Positions 21,687 through 30,136 of a DNA stretch of 33,424 nucleotides are shown here, piece by piece. The translations under genes and the position numbers were made by a program. The notes under the pieces are model-generated. The model was given only the letters and a program-made list of their open reading frames with translations. It searched no databases and was not told where the DNA came from. Origin of the DNA: DATDCV01 sp036524155 (GTDB lineage: Bacteria; Verrucomicrobiota; Verrucomicrobiia; Limisphaerales; UBA8199); NCBI GenBank assembly GCA_036524155.1, contig DATDCV010000558.1, positions 1 to 33,424 of the forward strand, read 5' to 3'. Each line of letters starts with the position of its first letter. Within the stretch, counting starts at the first letter, position 1.

Positions 21687-21935
21687 GTTCTAAACACCCT
21701 GAACCTCAGAGGTAGGCTTCTTTCATTTTCCGTTCCCACCACGTTTCCTACTGTCTTTACATTAGTGCTGACTTCTAGTAGGCACTCTTACGTTCTCGCA
21801 GCAAGCAAACCGTCTGATGACCTTACCCAGCCTGTCATGGCAGGAGTTCGCAGGAACGCGAAAGGCCAAACGCGGAGCCGAAGAGTTGCCAGGCGGTGTT
21901 AGTCACCTCCCATCAAACCAAACCATAGAACAGAG

Positions 21936-22369
21936 AAATATGAACGACAGGAAACTGAGCGGTTCCCACCGCAACCGCTGACACCCGCGCCTTACGCGGT
22001 CTTCGCGCCTGAGGCCGGTGTGGCGAACGCGTGGCTGCCGGGCAGTCTGTCACGAGCATTAACGGAATCAGGGATAACGTGAACCTGGCTGTGGGAGCGA
22101 ACGTCACGGTCACGACCAATGGACAGACCCTGACATTAGCCTCGCCGACCGACTGGCATCTGCGCGGCAATGCCGGGTCAGTCGCCGGTGCGGATTTTGT
22201 CGGGACGACCGATAATCAACCTTTGGAGTTCAAAGCAAATGGCACCAGGGCCATGCGCTTTGAGCCCAACACTAACAGCCCTAACCTGATTGGTGGCGCA
22301 GCGGCCAATTCGGCTGCACCGGGGGTGCAGGCGGCCACCATTGCTGGCGGCGGGCTGCCGCTCCTTTAA
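21936..22369 (+). pseudogene. broken tail-fibre/collar-like protein gene
   Basis: First frame: F-P-P-Q-P-L-T-P-A-P-Y-A-V-F-A-P-E-A-G-V, a phrase typical of verrucomicrobial proteins that carry a tail-fibre (peptidase S74-like) C-terminus. At about 22030 the coding frame changes to A-A-G-Q-S-V-T-S-I-N-G, L-A-V-G-A-N-V-T-V-T-T-N-G-Q-T-L-T, then L-R-G-N-A-G and N-Q-P-L-E-F-K-A-N-G-T-R-A-M-R-F-E-P-N-T. It ends after G-G-G with a premature TAA. The start, the linker between the two pieces (an out-of-frame deletion) and the whole C-terminal domain are missing. It is a clear pseudogene. Confidence 0.7.
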
Positions 22370-22440
22370 TGTCCTGGTCATCAAGCCTTGAGAACCCCTT
22401 TCTGTGCAGTGTTGATTGGCGTCGGTCCGGAAGTAGCTTA

Positions 22441-22446
22441 TATAAT
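22441..22446 (+). promoter_or_regulatory. consensus -10 box directly before the secreted-protein gene
   Basis: A perfect TATAAT at 22441-22446 is followed after six bases by the ATG at 22453, so the transcript would be nearly leaderless. A -35 is not clear: TTGGCG at 22416-22421 gives a 19-base spacer. Confidence 0.4.
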
Positions 22447-22452
22447 TGCCCG

Positions 22453-24243
22453 ATGCACCTGACCCGCCGGGTTGTCGCTCTGCTCGCAAGCGTGACCATC
22501 GCTCTGGTGGCGTATGGTCAGCCAGGCGCGGTGAAACTTTGGCCGCAGATCACGCCGGGCATCTGCAATCATGCCAACGTGCAGGCCATGAAATGTGAGG
22601 TGGCCGAGGACGGGTTGACGGTCACGGATGCGGCCTGGGACAGTTACCAGGTTGAGGGCTGCGGCAAGCGCTGGACGCTGAACATGGGCTCGCCGATGGA
22701 CGGGCCTTTGAAGAATTACAGGTTTGGCGCCGAGTTCTCCGGCTTGCCGGTCAACATCACAGTCGAGTTCTACAATCCCGCCAAACCCTGGGAGGTAAAG
22801 GAGAACTACCAGGAGATTCTGTTGCTGGGCGGCAAACAAAGGATCGATCTGCCGCCGTGGTTTCACATTCCCACCGGGCGCCTGGGGTACGATTTCGATG
22901 AGGGCGACTGGTTTCCTTCCGGCTGGTCATTGCCCCGAGGCAAGTATGCACTCTGGCAGGGCGCGGCCAAGGCGCGGCAGCAGGACCGCAAAGGCCAGTG
23001 CCCGATGTATGATTTCGGTTTCACTCATGTCGCACCCTGCGCCATGACCCGCAATGGCGCTCAAGGCACTCGGGAGCGACGCGGCCTGCTGTTTGGAGAC
23101 AATGAATGGATCCCTCATGATGGCGCGAAGGACAGTTTCACGGCGGACCCCACCGATCCGAAAAACTGGAAAATCGAGCCTTTTCACCACCACGCCGAAC
23201 AAAGCGCCATCATCATCCCGGACTTCGAGGCTCCCGGGCACCACTCCTGGAAGGATTTCCAGTACGAAGCCTTCGCCGCGCTCATTGGCAAGGTGCGGAA
23301 TTCTCATCCCGACGTTCTCATTGGCTGCTGGGGCGTGGGGGTGGTCCGGTCCTCTTTCCGCATCTTCGACAGCATTTGGGAAGGCAAACCAACCGGCGTG
23401 GTTGATCTCAAAGGGGCCAAACAATGGCGCGAAAAGTACGAAGTCGCCTCCGCCGATCTGCACCCGGTCTTCAACCGGTGCAACCTGAACCTGGGCAATC
23501 CGTCCGTCTATTGGATTAACAACTCCAAACCCTCGCAGCTTTACGCTTTTGTGCAGGAATGGGAGCAGGGAAAGCTCGCGCGTCCCGGGGTGCCCAATAT
23601 TCTCTCCACGTGGATTCAGGTCGAGTTTGTCGATAATTACCCACTCTCCCAATACCGGTTTACCGACGCCAGCGGCAAGGTGCGCCGCGAAGCTCTCAAG
23701 CACCAGGTGCCAGCCTCGTCCACCTATGCCCTCTCCTTGTTTGGCCATTGTGTAATGGATGGTCTGCAGTGCTGGGAAATTGGCACCCGCTATTCTGAGG
23801 AACTCCAGGACTATTCCGACTGGCGGGCGCGGGAACCCATCGTCAAACGCGCCATCAACGGGGCGGAGGTGGATCTAAACTATTACATGAAATATTTCGG
23901 CTTTTACAATTTCCATGTCCTGGGGATGTGGCAGGCCAGCCGCAACAAGGACATCATCGAGGCCGGAACTCCTTGGGAGATGCCCGAGATCAAATCCTCC
24001 AAAGGCAACGTTTGGCGGGTCGGCGATGAGCGATACCCCAGTTACGCGAATCTATACCAGGAGCCCCTGGTTCGCACTAAGCTGTCGGGAGACGGCAAGG
24101 CGCTCCTGGTCGTGGCCTGCAATCCTCACAACCAAGGTGTGCAGCAGGTTCGGGTTCGTCGTCCCGGCCGGCTGGAGGAGCACAGCTTCGAATTGGTGGG
24201 CGACTTTCCAATCATCAGGCGCTTTCCCGTAACAAAGCCCTGA
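22453..24243 (+). CDS. secreted protein of unknown function (possible glycoside-hydrolase-like)
   Basis: A 596-residue protein from ATG 22453, chosen because a signal peptide (L-T-R-R-V-V-A-L-L-A-S-V-T-I-A-L-V-A-Y-G) begins here. It has an N-terminal beta-rich part (about 25-170), then a central region with alternating helices and strands (A-I-I-I-P-D-F-E-A-P-G-H-H-S-W, P-D-V-L-I-G-C-W-G-V-G-V, N-I-L-S-T-W-I-Q-V-E-F-V-D-N, G-L-Q-C-W-E-I-G). These could be strands of a TIM barrel with acidic residues at their ends. A short C-terminal beta domain follows. I cannot name a family. Secretion and fold hints suggest a carbohydrate-active enzyme, but this is inference. It has no operon partner; a minus-strand pair converges on it from 24299. 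Confidence 0.72.
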   Translation: MHLTRRVVALLASVTIALVAYGQPGAVKLWPQITPGICNHANVQAMKCEVAEDGLTVTDAAWDSYQVEGCGKRWTLNMGSPMDGPLKNYRFGAEFSGLPVNITVEFYNPAKPWEVKENYQEILLLGGKQRIDLPPWFHIPTGRLGYDFDEGDWFPSGWSLPRGKYALWQGAAKARQQDRKGQCPMYDFGFTHVAPCAMTRNGAQGTRERRGLLFGDNEWIPHDGAKDSFTADPTDPKNWKIEPFHHHAEQSAIIIPDFEAPGHHSWKDFQYEAFAALIGKVRNSHPDVLIGCWGVGVVRSSFRIFDSIWEGKPTGVVDLKGAKQWREKYEVASADLHPVFNRCNLNLGNPSVYWINNSKPSQLYAFVQEWEQGKLARPGVPNILSTWIQVEFVDNYPLSQYRFTDASGKVRREALKHQVPASSTYALSLFGHCVMDGLQCWEIGTRYSEELQDYSDWRAREPIVKRAINGAEVDLNYYMKYFGFYNFHVLGMWQASRNKDIIEAGTPWEMPEIKSSKGNVWRVGDERYPSYANLYQEPLVRTKLSGDGKALLVVACNPHNQGVQQVRVRRPGRLEEHSFELVGDFPIIRRFPVTKP

Positions 24244-24298
24244 CTCGGACGGGCCTTCCGCAATGGAGCGATATGACCCGGTTGTGTTCGGGGCTGCA

Positions 24299-24751
24299 TC
24301 AGCTGAGTTTCCCCAAGCGCTGGAGCTCTTGGAGAAATTCGATATCCGCTTGATCCTGCGGGCGATTGGCCGCTTGCTTTGCAGCAAGCAGGTGAGCGGC
24401 TGAAAGACAATGGACTTCCGTTCCTTGCTCCGTCTTGCGCACGCGACCTGCCTGTTCTGCCTGGTCGAAACGCGGCACACCAGGCACGCCCAAATGGAAC
24501 TGCAACACTCCCCACCGCGTCTGATAGGTCTGAACGAAATTCTCTCCGTGGGCACCCAAAGGAACGACGGGCTCGTCTAGCTCCGATTCAAGCAGCGCAT
24601 TGAGGCGCGCGAAGTTATCCTGGTCGTGCGGGGGGATAAAGAAATCCCAATCCATTGAGTAGCGGGGCATTCCAGCCAGGCGCATCGCCTGGCCTCCAAT
24701 GAGCAGATAGCGGACCCCACGGGCGTTCAATTGCTGAATCAGTTCATCCAT
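24299..24751 (-). CDS. nucleotidyltransferase of a small gene pair
   Basis: A 150-residue protein from ATG 24751, where the family opening M-D-E-L-I-Q-Q-L-N-A-R-G-V-R-Y-L-L-I-G-G-Q-A-M begins. The GGQA motif and S-M-D-W-D-F-F, supplying the two metal-binding Asp residues, define the minimal nucleotidyltransferase core. The late A-A-H-L-L-A-A-K-Q-A-A-N-R-P-Q-D-Q-A-D-I-E-F-L matches the helical end of COG1708/DUF6036-like members. Its start overlaps the stop of the upstream small gene by 8 bases. It may be a toxin-antitoxin component or a small regulatory enzyme. Compare the larger relative at 250-1026. Confidence 0.78.
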   Translation of the reverse strand: MDELIQQLNARGVRYLLIGGQAMRLAGMPRYSMDWDFFIPPHDQDNFARLNALLESELDEPVVPLGAHGENFVQTYQTRWGVLQFHLGVPGVPRFDQAEQAGRVRKTEQGTEVHCLSAAHLLAAKQAANRPQDQADIEFLQELQRLGKLS

Positions 24752-24932
24752 TTCCACGGGATGCCTCCGCCAGCAACCGGAGCACTGACTTTTTCCAGGC
24801 ATTCATCTCGGCGTGGCTCGCAAACCGCGCACTCTTGAAGCCGGGAATGCGCACCGGCGGCCCGGCAGGGATCGTCCGAACCTGCCGCGCCCAAAGCCGG
24901 TACTTGGCCCTGTAATCATCAGTAATCTTCAT
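24744..24932 (-). CDS. small partner protein of the nucleotidyltransferase
   Basis: A 62-residue basic protein from ATG 24932 (M-K-I-T-D-D-Y-R-A-K-Y-R-L-W-A-R-Q-V-R-T-I-P). An earlier in-frame ATG at 24986 exists but lacks natural residue use. It overlaps the nucleotidyltransferase gene by 8 bases and is transcribed first, the common antitoxin-first order. The C-terminal half looks helical (H-A-E-M-N-A-W-K-K-S-V-L-R-L-L-A-E). No family recognised. Pairing of a small basic protein with a GG/DxD nucleotidyltransferase also occurs at the left edge of the window. Confidence 0.6.
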   Translation of the reverse strand: MKITDDYRAKYRLWARQVRTIPAGPPVRIPGFKSARFASHAEMNAWKKSVLRLLAEASRGNG

Positions 24933-25101
24933 CGTTGCGAATGGAGACAGTGAAGCAACGATATCCCGACTGGCCGCTGATGGCAATTCTCTGGAAAATA
25001 AAAGGAAAGGCGTCCGTCATCTATAATGTGTCATCTTCCTGCTCAGGCGAGCTCAGGGCCGGTGACCGAAGCTCCGCCCGCGTTTCATTTTCCTCCCCTG
25101 A

Positions 25102-25389
25102 ACCGGCGGGTCGGCGTGGGGTCATCACGCTGCCCGCACAACCACGCAGAGCATTCACATACTCAGCGAAGTGGAACGGGTGGGTGCCAATGCCAAATTT
25201 CCCGTGCCACGGGGTGCAAAAGTCACCATCGAGTGCGACAACAAGGAGTACCTCCTCGGTGAAAACGTCCTGCTCCATTTCATGCTGGAAAACGCCAGTG
25301 AAACACCGTTCGAAGCGGATTTTGGCGAATTCCCGCCGGTCACCAAAGTGGTTAACCGACGACTTTCAGCCCGCTGGAAAGGGCGGTGA
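25102..25389 (+). pseudogene. fragment of a verrucomicrobial surface/HEAT-type protein
   Basis: The frame opens after a stop at 25099-25101 and reads H-I-L-S-E-V-E-R-V-G, then V-T-I-E-C-D-N-K-E-Y-L-L-G-E-N-V-L-L-H-F and M-L-E-N-A-S-E-T-P-F. I recall closely similar VTIECDKxEYLLGENVLVHFxLENxG segments in long proteins of soil Verrucomicrobiota. Here it has no proper start and breaks off after about 30 further unrelated residues at TGA 25387-25389. I judge it a truncated fragment facing the membrane-fused sigma gene tail to tail. Confidence 0.5.
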
Positions 25390-25406
25390 TGACTGGCTCA
25401 CCCCAT

Positions 25407-27809
25407 TCACCGCTTTTCTCCTCCGATCACCCGGTCCAGGTTGGGGTAGGTTTCAGACACTTGTTTCAGCCATGCCTTGTGAAATTCAGAATCCACTTGG
25501 TTGATCGCCTGCGAGAGTTCCTGAAACCTCTCGCAGGTCACTTTGTCCTCTGTCGGGTTTGCGCGGTACCAGGCATCCCACTGGTTGAATAGTTCATGGA
25601 GCGCCGGCTCCTTGGTGGTCTTCTGTTCCAGCAATAAAACGCGCCCGTCCACCAGCAAGGCTCGCAACGAAAGCGCGGGAGGCTCCTTCCCATCTTGCTG
25701 GTCCCGCGTAGCCTGGAGTGTATCCATAGCCCGCTGGATAGGCCCCCGCTGAGGTTCGGGAGCGTTGCCCCAAAGGGTAAGAAGTTCTGCCAGCAGTTCC
25801 TGTCGCTTCTGACCGGGATCCGCCGACTGTTTGACCTGCCCAACCAGCATGCCCAGGACGTTCGTGCCCATCGCTGGATCGGCCAGCGCCGTACCCAGGT
25901 CAGCAAACCTCAGCGGTGCTGAGGGAGATGCGGCTGTCTGGAGCTGGGCGGCTTCCTCCTTCTTCAGTTTCGCATCGATCTCTGGATATTTTTGGCGCAG
26001 CTCCGGCTGGATACGGCAGGCCGCTTCCAGGGCGCGCTCTCGATAGTCGGCTGTGCCCCAGCTTTTGGTGGCTTCGGCGAATGCCAGGAGGGCGGGCGCC
26101 GCCTCCTTGGCTTCGGCACCCATCATGCCCAGGGCATCGGCCGCACGGTAGGTGTAAGACAGATCGGTCTTGCCTCGCATGTCCAGGGCCCCGACAAAAA
26201 TGTCCACCAGGCCCGGCGGCCTTTCGCCCGGGAGGGCCGCCAGTGCAAACGCCGCCAACAACTGCTGCCTGGAATCCCCCTGCTCGAGCAAAGGGGCCAA
26301 AGCGTTCCGGATCGTGCGTCCTTCCTCAGGAAAGCTCGCGACCTGCTGCGTTAGCAGCGGCTGAACCAGCTCGAAACGTAACCCCTCCGACTTTCTGTCC
26401 TTGGATTGAAGCACGGCAATGATATCTGCCAAGGTTGCCTCGTCCAGTGGTCGTGGGGGTACGATAATCTCCTCCTTGCCGGAAGCAGTGATGGTCTTGC
26501 GCACCGCCCACGAAGGCACAAGCGTTTGGGCGGCGATGCGACGCAGTTCAATGGGTTCTGAGGGCGAACCAAGGATAGTTGAAAGCCTTGGCCGGACAAG
26601 AAAGAGCGCCTGCGCCTGGATTTCCGGCGCCGGACTGCGCTCTGGCACCGCTCTGAGGTTCACGAACATTTCCCAGATCCCGTACAACGCCCACTTCCGG
26701 GTCTCGAAATCCGGCGTATCCGTTCGCTCGAGCAAAATCGGGATTGCTTCCAACCACTCGGGGCCAAAACGGCTTAGCGCGGCGATGAGTTGCTGTGGCG
26801 GATATTGCGTCTGTTGCTGCGGTCTCTCCAGCAGTGCCCGAAGCTCCTGTTTGGCGTTCGTGAGGTCGGCGAGGGTCGGCCTGGCAGCGCGGATGCTTCG
26901 CCCAAGGCCGCTTGGGTCCGCGATACGAGAATCGCTCTTCGCAGACAAGGGCACGCTAAATACGTCATTGGCACTCGTCTGGCGCGACTGCTGGCGCTGG
27001 GAAGCATAGCTGCCCACGAGGGTTACCACGACCGTCGAGATCACAAGAACCAGCGCCACCTTAACGCCGCCTGCGAGGGTTGTGCATTTAGCCAGCACGC
27101 TCATCAGTCCAAGGGCGCCTGACGAACCGGCGAACGCTGCCGTCGCTACTTTGCTCGATAGGCCGGCGGGCGCGGCTGTGACAGCCTCGACAGTCAGCAC
27201 CGACCCCACGGCGGCTACCGACGCGGTCACGCCCTTTTGGCGCAGCAGCGCATGCAGCTTCTCCAACGCCCGGTTCACTCGCATCCGGGCGCCATCCTCG
27301 CTCGTTCCCACTGCACAGCCAATCGAGCGGAAATCCTGACGCTCATAGAACCGCAGCAGCACCGCCAACCGGTCCTCTGGCTCCATCTGATTTATTGCCT
27401 CATCAAGAATCGGGGCCACATCCGCATAGTTTTCCTCCGAGTCATTCATCAGCGCATTCATTTCAACGGCTTGCCTTTCACGCTCTCGACGACGCTGCTC
27501 GCCCCGCACCGCTTTCGCCGCGGCGAAACAGGTGTTCCGGTGTAACCACCCCCCCAGCATGACCTTCGGCGAGAGGGTCCTGGCTTTCCGAGCCAAATCG
27601 ACAAACACTGTTTGGGTAACATCCTCTGCCAGCGCCTGGTCTCGGCCCACAATTCGAAACGCCGTTGAATACACCAGATCGACGTAGCTGCTGACGAGCT
27701 TACGAAAGGCTGCTTCGGAGCCGTTCTTGGCGTATTCCGCCAACAATTCTTGGCTTTCTGACATCGTCATCTTGCCACTAAGAACCCGCCGATTCGCAAT
27801 TCCGAACAA
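25407..27809 (-). CDS. membrane-fused ECF sigma factor with long extracytoplasmic domain
   Basis: An 800-residue protein. A TTG start at 27809 has a GGAGG Shine-Dalgarno 7 bases upstream; ATG 27770 is an alternative. N-terminal sigma region 2 (about 31-95: L-V-Y-S-T-A-F-R-I-V-G, A-E-D-V-T-Q-T-V-F, G-G-W-L-H-R-N-T) and region 4 (about 135-190: L-L-R-F-Y-E-R-Q-D-F, A-R-M-R-V-N-R-A-L-E-K-L) are complete. An Ala/Gly/Thr-rich linker leads to one membrane helix (about 249-268). The remaining ~530 residues contain HEAT-like helical pairs (W-L-E-A-I-P-I-L-L-E-R, A-A-P-A-L-L-A-F-A-E-A) and would lie outside the cytoplasm. Release by proteolysis, as for anti-sigma factors, would be needed to act freely (inference). 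The AED motif is normal here. Confidence 0.88.
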   Translation of the reverse strand: MFGIANRRVLSGKMTMSESQELLAEYAKNGSEAAFRKLVSSYVDLVYSTAFRIVGRDQALAEDVTQTVFVDLARKARTLSPKVMLGGWLHRNTCFAAAKAVRGEQRRRERERQAVEMNALMNDSEENYADVAPILDEAINQMEPEDRLAVLLRFYERQDFRSIGCAVGTSEDGARMRVNRALEKLHALLRQKGVTASVAAVGSVLTVEAVTAAPAGLSSKVATAAFAGSSGALGLMSVLAKCTTLAGGVKVALVLVISTVVVTLVGSYASQRQQSRQTSANDVFSVPLSAKSDSRIADPSGLGRSIRAARPTLADLTNAKQELRALLERPQQQTQYPPQQLIAALSRFGPEWLEAIPILLERTDTPDFETRKWALYGIWEMFVNLRAVPERSPAPEIQAQALFLVRPRLSTILGSPSEPIELRRIAAQTLVPSWAVRKTITASGKEEIIVPPRPLDEATLADIIAVLQSKDRKSEGLRFELVQPLLTQQVASFPEEGRTIRNALAPLLEQGDSRQQLLAAFALAALPGERPPGLVDIFVGALDMRGKTDLSYTYRAADALGMMGAEAKEAAPALLAFAEATKSWGTADYRERALEAACRIQPELRQKYPEIDAKLKKEEAAQLQTAASPSAPLRFADLGTALADPAMGTNVLGMLVGQVKQSADPGQKRQELLAELLTLWGNAPEPQRGPIQRAMDTLQATRDQQDGKEPPALSLRALLVDGRVLLLEQKTTKEPALHELFNQWDAWYRANPTEDKVTCERFQELSQAINQVDSEFHKAWLKQVSETYPNLDRVIGGEKR

Positions 27810-27882
27810 AGAATAACCTCCGCGTCCCCGCTGGCAATGGTTGAGAACAAAGGACCGCCGTGCTCCTGTTGCCTTTCCGGTT

Positions 27883-29208
27883 TCAGCGCCACAGCATGTG
27901 CAGCAGGAACAGCATGGCGAGCAGATACCCGATCCAGGTCACCTCACGGCCGCGGCCGATGCCCGCCATCAGCGCGACGTAAGCCACGAAGCCGATGGAC
28001 AGCCCTTCGCTGATACTGAAGCTCAACGGCATCAGAACAATCGTCAGCACCGCCGGCACTGCCTTGGCAAAGTCCGCGAGGTCGAGCCTGGCGATGCTCT
28101 GCATCATGAAAATGCCCACGATCACCAGGGCCGGGGCGGTTGCAACGGCGGGGATTGCCAGGAAGAGCGGATGAAGAAACAGCGCGAGCAGGAAACAGCC
28201 CGCCACAACGAGAGCGGTTAGTCCGGTGCGGCCGCCTTCCTCCACTCCGGCTGCCGATTCAATGTAGCTGGTGACGGTCGAAGTGCCGAGGCAGGACCCG
28301 ACCATGGCTGCGGTGGCGTCGGCCGCCAGCACCCGGCCCACTCGCGGCAAGTTGCCTTTTTCATCCAGCAAACCCGCCCGCGAGGTGACGCCGATCAGAG
28401 TTCCCATGTTGTCGAAGACGTCTACGAACAGGATCGCCAGGATGACCGGAATACATTTGCCGAGATTCGCCAGGACATAGCTGAAATCGAGTTTCAAGAA
28501 GGTCGGAGCCAGTGAAGCCGGCATCGCGATCAGCGTGTCCGGGCGAGTGACCATCGTTTGCCCCGGTTGATTCCCTGGCACGAACAATCCAATGGCAGTA
28601 AGAGCCAATACAGTGAGGATGATCGCCCCGTGGATTCTGCGCCAGACCAGCACGGAAACCAGGATGATCCCGCCCAGCACCATCAGGCACGCGGGAGAAG
28701 ACAAGTTGCCGATACGGACGAACGTGACCGGGTCGCTGATAATGATCCCGCCGTTCTTCAAACCGATGAATGCGATGAACAGGCCAATCCCGGCGGAAAT
28801 AGCCAGTTTCATTTCCAGGGGAATGGCTTCGATGATCTTTTGCCGGAGCCCGCTGACCGATAGCACCAGGAAGAGCATGCCGCTGACAAAAGTCATCGCC
28901 AGCGCGGGCTGCCACGGAACTCCCATGCCGACGCAAATCGTATAGGCAAAGAAAGCGTTCATGCCCATCCCTGGCGCCAGGGCGAGTGGATAATTCGTTG
29001 CGAGCGCCATGACCGCGGTCATGACCGCGGAGGCCAACGCGGTCGCCGTGATCACCGCGCCCTTGTCCATGCCGCCGGCCGCCAGGACTACCGGGTTGAC
29101 GGCCAGGATATAGGCCATCGCGGCGAAAGTGGTGAGACCGGCGGTTATCTCCTGCCTGACCGAGGTCTTGTTCTCCGGGAGGCGGAAGAGTTGATCCAGG
29201 ATTGCCAT
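27883..29208 (-). CDS. NCS2-family purine permease (AzgA-like guanine/hypoxanthine/adenine:H+ symporter)
   Basis: A 441-residue integral membrane protein from ATG 29208 (M-A-I-L-D-Q-L-F-R-L-P-E-N-K-T-S), a standard family N-terminus. Signature elements: T-A-G-L-T-T-F-A-A-M-A-Y-I, A-L-A-P-G-M-G-M-N-A-F-F-A-Y, D-V-F-D-N-M-G-T-L-I-G-V, and T-S-T-V-T-S-Y-I-E-S-A-A-G-V-E-E-G-G-R-T-G-L, with 12-14 hydrophobic segments. The COG2252/AzgA group imports adenine, guanine or hypoxanthine with protons across the inner membrane. Length is normal. It is divergent from the sigma/kinase pair at 29322, sharing a 113-base promoter region, and lies 73 bases upstream of the membrane-fused sigma gene on the same strand. 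Confidence 0.93.
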   Translation of the reverse strand: MAILDQLFRLPENKTSVRQEITAGLTTFAAMAYILAVNPVVLAAGGMDKGAVITATALASAVMTAVMALATNYPLALAPGMGMNAFFAYTICVGMGVPWQPALAMTFVSGMLFLVLSVSGLRQKIIEAIPLEMKLAISAGIGLFIAFIGLKNGGIIISDPVTFVRIGNLSSPACLMVLGGIILVSVLVWRRIHGAIILTVLALTAIGLFVPGNQPGQTMVTRPDTLIAMPASLAPTFLKLDFSYVLANLGKCIPVILAILFVDVFDNMGTLIGVTSRAGLLDEKGNLPRVGRVLAADATAAMVGSCLGTSTVTSYIESAAGVEEGGRTGLTALVVAGCFLLALFLHPLFLAIPAVATAPALVIVGIFMMQSIARLDLADFAKAVPAVLTIVLMPLSFSISEGLSIGFVAYVALMAGIGRGREVTWIGYLLAMLFLLHMLWR

Positions 29209-29307
29209 GTGGCGCCCAGTTTTATTTAAGCCGCGAAGGCTGTCAGCTTGTTTTGTTTGGGCCCGAATCCACAATGCTACCTTACTGCAATTCCAAAAGA
29301 CTACTCG

Positions 29308-29313
29308 TATAGT
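29308..29313 (+). promoter_or_regulatory. -10 box of the second sigma/kinase operon
   Basis: TATAGT at 29308-29313 lies eight bases before the ATG of the sigma gene. No convincing -35 is visible. As at 12326 and 22441, the -10 is so close to the start that the message would be leaderless. Confidence 0.35.
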
Positions 29314-29321
29314 GAATCTGT

Positions 29322-30077
29322 ATGCCGACGAGTGAAGGCGAGGCCCAAAATCAAGCGGAGCCCCAAGGGCTGTTCCTCACTACCCATTGGTCGGTTGTGC
29401 TGGCGGCCAAGGACAAGGCCTCGCCGGATTGCGCGCAGGCGCTGGAGATTCTCTGCCGGACTTATTGGTATCCCCTCTATGCCTTCACCCGCAGCTCGGG
29501 CTATTCGCCGCATGATGCACAAGACCTGACGCAGGCGTTCTTCGCGCGGCTTTTGGAAAAGGACTATTTGCGAGTGGTGGAGCCGCAGAAAGGGAGGTTC
29601 CGCACGTTTCTGAAGATGGCTTTGAAGCGGTTTCTGGCCAATGAATGGGAGCGGCTTCGGGCAAGCAGGCGCGGCCGGGGCCACACTCACCTCTCCTTCG
29701 ACACGAGGCTGGGAGAAACGCGCTTCCAGCAGGAGTGTGCCGATTCGGCGACCCCGGATCGCGTTTATGACCGTCAATGGGCGCTGACGTTGCTGGGCGA
29801 GAGCATGGAGCGCTTGGAACAGGAATACGAAACTGCCGGAAAGATCGACGAGTTCCGGCAATTGAAACCCCACCTGACGGCCGAACGCGGCACCATTCCT
29901 TATGGCGAGCTGGCCGCCGTGTTGCAGACGACGGAAGGGGCGGCGAGGGTCGCGGTGCATCGGCTGCGTCGGCGGTTTCGCGAGGTCTTTCGCGAGGCGA
30001 TCGCTGAGACCATTTCGGCTCCGGAAGAGATCGACGAGGAGGTTCGCTATGTTCTGGAGGTGCTGAGCCATGGGTGA
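29322..30077 (+). CDS. second kinase-linked ECF sigma factor
   Basis: A 251-residue paralog of the factor at 12338, alignable end to end: T-T-H-W-S-V-V-L-A-A-K-D, L-C-R-T-Y-W-Y-P-L-Y-A-F, D-A-Q-D-L-T-Q-A-F-F-A-R-L-L-E-K-D-Y, G-R-F-R-T-F-L-K-M-A-L-K-R-F-L-A-N-E-W-E-R, and V-A-V-H-R-L-R-R-R-F in region 4. Here too region 2.2 carries DAQD (65-68) and then Leu-Thr70. No anti-sigma gene is present; the kinase gene starts 59 bases after its stop. Regulation by the kinase, for instance by restoring a negative charge through phosphorylation, is a testable guess. The similarity shows that the sigma/kinase pair was duplicated as a unit or acquired twice. Confidence 0.9.
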   Translation: MPTSEGEAQNQAEPQGLFLTTHWSVVLAAKDKASPDCAQALEILCRTYWYPLYAFTRSSGYSPHDAQDLTQAFFARLLEKDYLRVVEPQKGRFRTFLKMALKRFLANEWERLRASRRGRGHTHLSFDTRLGETRFQQECADSATPDRVYDRQWALTLLGESMERLEQEYETAGKIDEFRQLKPHLTAERGTIPYGELAAVLQTTEGAARVAVHRLRRRFREVFREAIAETISAPEEIDEEVRYVLEVLSHG

Positions 30078-30136
30078 GCCGAGCCGAGGTGGCGATCGAG
30101 TGTAACAAAGCACCCGCAATTCGTATTGAGAGGGTG

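Larger units (their letters stand above)
21085..21930. other. 850-bp region without an intact gene
   Basis: No intact gene is visible. On the minus strand a C-terminal protein fragment ends at 21184. A tRNA 3'-end-like sequence lies at 21662-21686. Open frames in between have no family features, and one minus-strand frame merely reads the tRNA remnant backwards. From 21936 a broken tail-fibre-like gene begins. The mixture looks like a site of repeated insertion and loss. Confidence 0.5.

Noticed and set aside
21560..21742. Minus-strand open frame containing V-A-G-L-E-P
   Set aside because: This phrase is the reverse reading of a tRNA T arm, a known source of false proteins.
22369..22452. Upstream extension of the secreted-protein gene
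   Set aside because: These 28 codons precede the signal peptide and overlap the TATAAT box; the start at 22453 fits far better.
30074..30136. GTG start for the second kinase overlapping the sigma stop
   Set aside because: The 21 extra residues have no counterpart in the paralogous kinase; ATG 30137 has a good Shine-Dalgarno and begins the zinc ribbon.
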